From assembly GCF_000003605.2 (NCBI RefSeq), contig NW_003144255.1:1-11169 (forward strand): a stretch of DNA of 11,169 nucleotides, given 5' to 3'. Position 1 is the first letter of the stretch. Each line of letters begins with the position of its first letter. Shown piece by piece: positions 7,837-11,169 of the stretch. The stretch is from Saccoglossus kowalevskii (taxonomy: Eukaryota > Hemichordata > Enteropneusta > Harrimaniidae). A program made the position numbers and the translations under genes. Below the pieces are notes generated by a model, which was given only the letters and a program-made list of their open reading frames with translations, searched no databases and was not told the origin of the DNA.

Positions 7837-8630
7837 ACGAAATTTTCATTCGACCTCACACATGCCATTTTTAAAAACACACACACGTCATTTTTTAACA
7901 CACACGTCATTTTTAAATACACACACGCCATTTTTAAAAACACACACGTCATTTTTTTAACACGCACGTCGTTTTTAAACACACGCCATTTTTAAAAACA
8001 CACGTCGTTTTTAAACACACGCATCGTTTTTACACACACGTTGTTTTTAAACACACATTATTTTTAAAATACACATGTCCTTTCAAACACACACGTTTTA
8101 TTAAATACACATAACTGTAAAACACACACGTCATTTTAAGACACATCATTTTTACTTCACACGTCATTTTAAAACATACGTTTTTTAAAACACCCACGCC
8201 ATTTAATATACACACATGATTTTTTTTAAGCACATACCATTAAAACGCACAGTCACGCCGTTTTTTTGCAATGCACACATCATTTAAAAACACACACGCC
8301 ACGGCCTCCAATACGTACGTAATTTTGAATTATTAGCACGTTTTCTTCTAGTATACACAAAATAATAAATTTACATTCCGCGCCTCGTACACACACGTCA
8401 TTTTTTAAACATACGTAATTTTTAAAACACACGTTATTTTTTAAACGCACATATTTTTTTAAATACACACATCATTTTAATACACACGCCATTTAAAATA
8501 CACACATTTTTTATTGCACATACATTTACTGAACACATACACACAACAGTCATTTTGAAACACACATCATTAAAACGCACAGTCACGCCGTTTTTAAAAT
8601 GCACACATCATTTTAAAACACATACACCAC
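7831..8630. repeat. Degenerate minisatellite, unit about 16-20 bases, type ACACACGTCATTTTTAAA
   Basis: Units made of (CA)n, CGTCA or CGCCA, a T-run and an A-run follow one another. I count about 22 in 7861-8236 and about 10 in 8391-8567, with variable CA and T lengths. Minus-strand open frames across it (repeated CLKN- and CFKN-like residues) arise from the repeat and are not genes. The CGTCA core occurs again and again and is the half-site of CREB/ATF elements, but this is probably incidental. Confidence 0.9.
8238..8390. repeat. Copy A of a ~150-base direct duplication inside the minisatellite
   Basis: It starts CATTAAAACGCACAGTCACG and ends CCGCGCCTCGTAC. The core, from GGCCTCCAATACGTACGTAA onward, is non-repetitive. 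It is nearly identical to 8568-8718, offset by 330 bases, with a few substitutions and a short length difference in the T-run. Confidence 0.92.
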
Positions 8631-8718
8631 GGCCTCCAATACGTACGTAATTTTGCATTGTTAGTACGTTTTCTTCTAGTATACACAAAATAACAAATTT
8701 ACATTCCGCGCCTCGTAC
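8568..8718. repeat. Copy B of the ~150-base direct duplication
   Basis: It matches copy A (8238-8390) over its whole length, including ATACGTACGTAATTTTG and TCTTCTAGTATACACAAAAT. About 180 bases of minisatellite units lie between the copies, so block plus array was probably duplicated together by unequal exchange. Confidence 0.92.
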
Positions 8719-9028
8719 CCCCGCCCGCACATAAATAATGCCATCTTCGTTAAATTAATGCCACTGCCGTTCATATTATATAATTTTCGAGATAAATTAA
8801 TAGCCAACCAAGGCAAATTCAAAGTAATTAATGCAAGTAATTTAAAGTAGACTATATTAGTAACTAGCCACGTACAATTATTTCACTAAAAAAAATACTG
8901 ATTCGATGTAGGGTTTGATCCCCGTTGTTTGGTATAGCAACTAATCTCATTCTAAAAATATTATTCTAAAAACAGCCTAATCCCAGCATTATCTCGTAGG
9001 CAAACGTATACGCCACATCTGAGCAAAA
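8719..9028. other. AT-rich stretch upstream of the putative membrane-protein exon
   Basis: No ORF of note. It would hold the promoter or 5' UTR, or an upstream intron, of the exon at 9029, but I see no convincing TATA box. The acceptor-like ATCTCGTAG ending at 8999 lacks a polypyrimidine tract. Confidence 0.5.
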
Positions 9029-9142
9029 ATGAGATCTCGTAGATGCATTGAATGCACTGTTATCATTGTTATGATACTGGCAGCGATATATTTCATCTTA
9101 CCCAGATACGAGCGTGTGGATACCGGCAACAGTACTGCCATG
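9029..9142 (+). CDS. Putative first coding exon of a type II (signal-anchor) membrane protein
   Basis: An ATG in a good context (GCAAAAATGA) opens 38 codons: basic MRSRR, then a hydrophobic segment of about 18 residues (about 7-24, ECTVIIVMILAAIYFILP), then a polar stretch with the N-glycosylation sequon NST (34-36). GTAAGT starts exactly after codon 38, giving a phase 0 donor. A short basic cytosolic end, one transmembrane anchor and a luminal stem is the layout of Golgi glycosyltransferases and sulfotransferases, whose first coding exon often ends in the stem. No catalytic domain is visible; later exons would lie beyond a long intron that includes the pseudogene at 9495-10596, or outside the window. 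Read without splicing the frame ends at 9250 with no recognisable content. The function is unknown. Confidence 0.5.
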
Positions 9143-9494
9143 GTAAGTAAGATAATTAGACCATTAGCCAATGGGGTTGGTCGGTACTATCAGAGGAGAA
9201 TAATGCTCATAGTGTTTTGTTATCCATCTGTACAGTTAGAAAAAATGTGATAGCACTGCATCAGTGGCAGCTTTATGTTGGTTATCACCCTTTTTATATC
9301 CTAACTTAAAACATGCGTTTTTGGAAAATAAAGTGAAAATCGTTTTTTTGTTTATACGCAAACGCTTATATTTTATGAAGAGTCATTACAAATGTAGGAA
9401 TATACTTGAACACAATAGTTTGTTGTCCTTTATTGGAGAATGGAGATAAATCCATACATATAAGATAATAGTTCAGACAGACAAATAGACATGA
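9143..9494 (+). other. Probable intron sequence after the 9029 exon, no gene seen
   Basis: It begins with GTAAGTAAG, is AT-rich, and contains no motif I recognise. The short open frame at 9264-9449 has no family features. Confidence 0.45.
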
Positions 9495-10596
9495 TGTTTG
9501 ACGGAGTTAAATTCCTGCTGGATTAAACAAGGAAGAAGACTGGTATCTGAGCTTAGAGATGCAGTGGATATATTTCCAGATGACAGGTTAGCAAGACAAC
9601 TCTACATAGGGAGCTCAGAGTTTGGAAAGCAAAGTCAACAAACTTCAACAAAGTCATAGATCAGACTTCATCAAATATCATCCATCAGATGTGAGTAATA
9701 ACACTCCCTTCTCCATAGCAAATCAACTAGAACAATTTCTTGTTGGACCTCTGACTGAAGATCCTGATAGCAAAATGGAAACACATAGGATCACTACTCT
9801 GGTGCAGTTATTTAGCCAGGACATGGAATAAGCTGTGACGTGTGGACAGTATAAACCACCAAAACATGTGCTGCTTTCATGTGCAGTAAAACACTTACTG
9901 GGAACATTGAGATCATCCAGATACTGAACAATGTAGGTCATGGGGTATTGTAAGAGAATGATACTGCTCTGTGTCCCCAAACGTTAGCATTAAGCCCAAA
10001 ACCAGAGAGTTGTACTTCCAGCCTTCATTAGTCACATATATTCACCAATCTTGCATGGGATAATATTGACAGAATCGAAGAGACTCTCACTGGAAAGGGC
10101 ACATCACATCGAGGCAGTGGCATAGTGGTACAGTCCAAAACCTATGAAACACACCTCAAAAGAGCCAAGCTTCCACACATTGAGAAACTGAAATAGAGAT
10201 CACTTGACATTGAACAGTGATAACCAGGAAGCCAAGGATACTGCAGAAATTGCTCACAACAAGAACCTGGTATGGACCCTTGCAAGGCAGAAGGATTCAC
10301 AGAATCAAGCAATTCCAAGCTGGACTGGCTTTAATATCAACCCCATGGACCATAAACAAATTCTAGAAGACATTGTTGGCTACCTTCCAACCATCAATGC
10401 ACCAGCTACAGAATTGACCACAGTGTTTGAAATGATCAACCAGTCAGAGCAAATCAGGATGGAATTACTTCTGGGTATGATTGTGGCTGTGACTGATCAA
10501 GCTCTCTTTGCTAACACCACTGAAATTACCTGGAAGCACAAAGAGCGTTTTTCCAACATTCATCTTAGAATGGGAACATTCCCCATTAGGCCACAC
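9495..10596 (+). pseudogene. Relic of a conserved, uncharacterised protein family repeated in invertebrate genomes
   Basis: Conserved-looking segments follow in order in alternating frames. ELRDAVDIFPDDRLARQLYI spans about 9549-9608. Next comes SIANQLEQFLVGPLTED (about 9715-9765) and, after a TAA, YKPPKHVLLSCAVKHL. A shift near 9893 gives GNIEIIQILNNVGHG, two stops, then WDNIDRIEETLTGKGTSHR (from 10056). After a TAG at 10194 and another shift come IPSWTGFNI, VGYLPTINAPATEL, DQALFA, EITWKHKERFSNI and LRMGTF, ending at about 10590. I recognise this series (WDNIDR with EETLTG, then GYLPTINAPATE, then EITWKH and LRMG) from large uncharacterised proteins present in many copies in cnidarians, molluscs and other invertebrates; function unknown to me. 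The C-terminal part of the family is missing. The repetitive occurrence suggests carriage by a mobile element, but no terminal repeats were found. It is on the plus strand, perhaps inside the intron of the 9029 gene. Confidence 0.7.
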
Positions 10597-10653
10597 TGAT
10601 TTAATTTTATGGATGACATCCTCTGGAGACCCCAAAACTAATGCGAGAGGGCG

Positions 10654-10687
10654 AAAAAAAAAATCCTGCCAAAAAAAAAAATCCTGC
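10654..10687. repeat. Tandem pair of A10-11 TCCTGC units
   Basis: A10 TCCTGC (10654-10669) is followed after one base by A11 TCCTGC (10671-10687), and AAAAGC follows. It lies about 60 bases beyond the end of the recognisable relic and could be a decayed poly(A) junction or simple slippage. Confidence 0.85.
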
Positions 10688-10868
10688 TAAAAGCACAGGA
10701 CTACGGAGCTGCTATTACGAATTGGACCACAGAACACAATGTATCAAAGAACAAGAAGAAGTCTTTATTTGTAGGAGGCACATGTTGATATACACATCTC
10801 GTACTGTATTACTGTCACAGGTATAACCATTTCAGACAAGCTCTAGTACATGTAGTCATGATGAAGTA

Positions 10869-10941
10869 CAGTAGAACGTCGATTATCCGAACGTCGATTT
10901 ATATCCGAAATGTTCGGTTACTAGTATCCGAACCTACTGTG
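10869..10941 (+). mobile_element. Terminal sequence of a pogo/Tigger-like DNA transposon (partial)
   Basis: CAGTAGAACGTCGATTATCC is preceded by TA (10867-10868), the target dinucleotide of the Tc1/mariner-pogo superfamily. Many pogo-type terminal repeats begin CAGT and carry CTCGATTATCCGAA-like repeats. Here TATCCGAA recurs at about 10884, 10902 and 10927, with one inverted TTCGG between. CCTACTGTG at 10934-10942 is complementary to the opening ACAGTAG, so the stretch could also be a tiny folded remnant. No transposase ORF is visible to the window end and the second terminus was not found, so the extent is unknown. Confidence 0.45.
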
Positions 10942-11169
10942 TGTCCCCCAAAGTTTGTATGCAGGTCTGGCTGTGTTCCGTATAGTAATACAAAAGTCAA
11001 CTATGAACAATAAATACTACAGTCGCCTTGTGTGATTTCCTGGTGCAACATTTTCAATAAAGCTGTTATCAACATGTAATCCGACGTCTTTCACGTGTAC
11101 GTTCATTGTTTACAGTGTCTGCGCAAACATGAAACGAATTACAGTATCCAATATTTCCTAAATTCAGAC
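10942..11169. other. AT-rich end of the window; possible interior of the pogo-like element
   Basis: AATAAA occurs at 11009-11014 and 11056-11061 on the plus strand. An ATG at about 11129 opens only ten codons. Nothing else is recognised. Confidence 0.4.

Noticed and set aside
8030-8468. Minus-strand open frames with repeated Cys-Leu-Lys-Asn-like residues
   Set aside because: The apparent protein repeats come directly from the ACACACGTCATTTTTAAA minisatellite, so this is not evidence of a repeat protein.
7831-8630. CRISPR-like array
   Set aside because: Units are contiguous, short and degenerate with no unique spacers of even length, and the context is eukaryotic. It is a minisatellite.
8912-8922. 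GGTTTGATCCC, resembling a tRNA T-arm or pol III B box
   Set aside because: No matching A box, acceptor stem or cloverleaf could be laid out around it, so neither a tRNA nor a tRNA-derived SINE is supported.

Overview
The window looks like nuclear DNA of a multicellular animal, most likely an invertebrate. It has AT-rich non-coding sequence, short GT-AG introns, AATAAA signals, and relics of animal transposable elements: a DIRS-type tyrosine-recombinase retroelement, a LINE endonuclease fragment and a pogo-like terminal repeat. No operon, Shine-Dalgarno site or bacterial gene is visible. The species cannot be named from the sequence, and all family assignments come from motif recognition without a database search.

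Layout, left to right. Positions 1-468 hold the 3' end of a protein-coding gene on the plus strand: two exons joined across a 107-base intron, encoding a histidine-rich tail with a PPxY motif. Its 3' UTR follows, with AATAAA signals at 815 and 872. Positions 1296-5816 are one degenerate DIRS-like retrotransposon on the minus strand. It is bounded by inverted terminal repeats of about 350 bases and carries, in its own reading direction, a probable gag-like ORF, reverse transcriptase, RNase H, a conserved connecting region and an N-terminal piece of a tyrosine recombinase. Every enzyme is broken by frameshifts, stops or loss of a catalytic residue. Positions 5817-7700 are AT-rich, with a microsatellite (about 5939-5979), a small LINE endonuclease relic (about 6225-6660) and no convincing gene. 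Positions 7711-8718 form a tandem-repeat region: a degenerate 16-20 base minisatellite of the type ACACACGTCATTTTTAAA, interrupted by a duplicated block of about 150 bases.

Positions 9029-9142 look like the first coding exon of a type II membrane protein, with a short basic N-terminus, one hydrophobic segment, an N-glycosylation sequon and then a GTAAGT donor. If that exon is real, the rest of the gene lies beyond a long intron. Positions 9495-10596 hold a frameshifted relic of a conserved protein that I recognise only as a repetitive, uncharacterised family of invertebrate genomes. At 10869 a pogo/Tigger-like terminal sequence begins and appears to run out of the window.

The genes do not form one pathway: two host gene fragments are separated by layers of mobile-element debris. 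I found no clear new functional system. The points most worth following are the uncharacterised family at 9.5-10.6 kb, the patchwork conservation and repeated ATGGCCG motif in the DIRS inverted repeats, the duplicated minisatellite and the putative membrane-protein exon.
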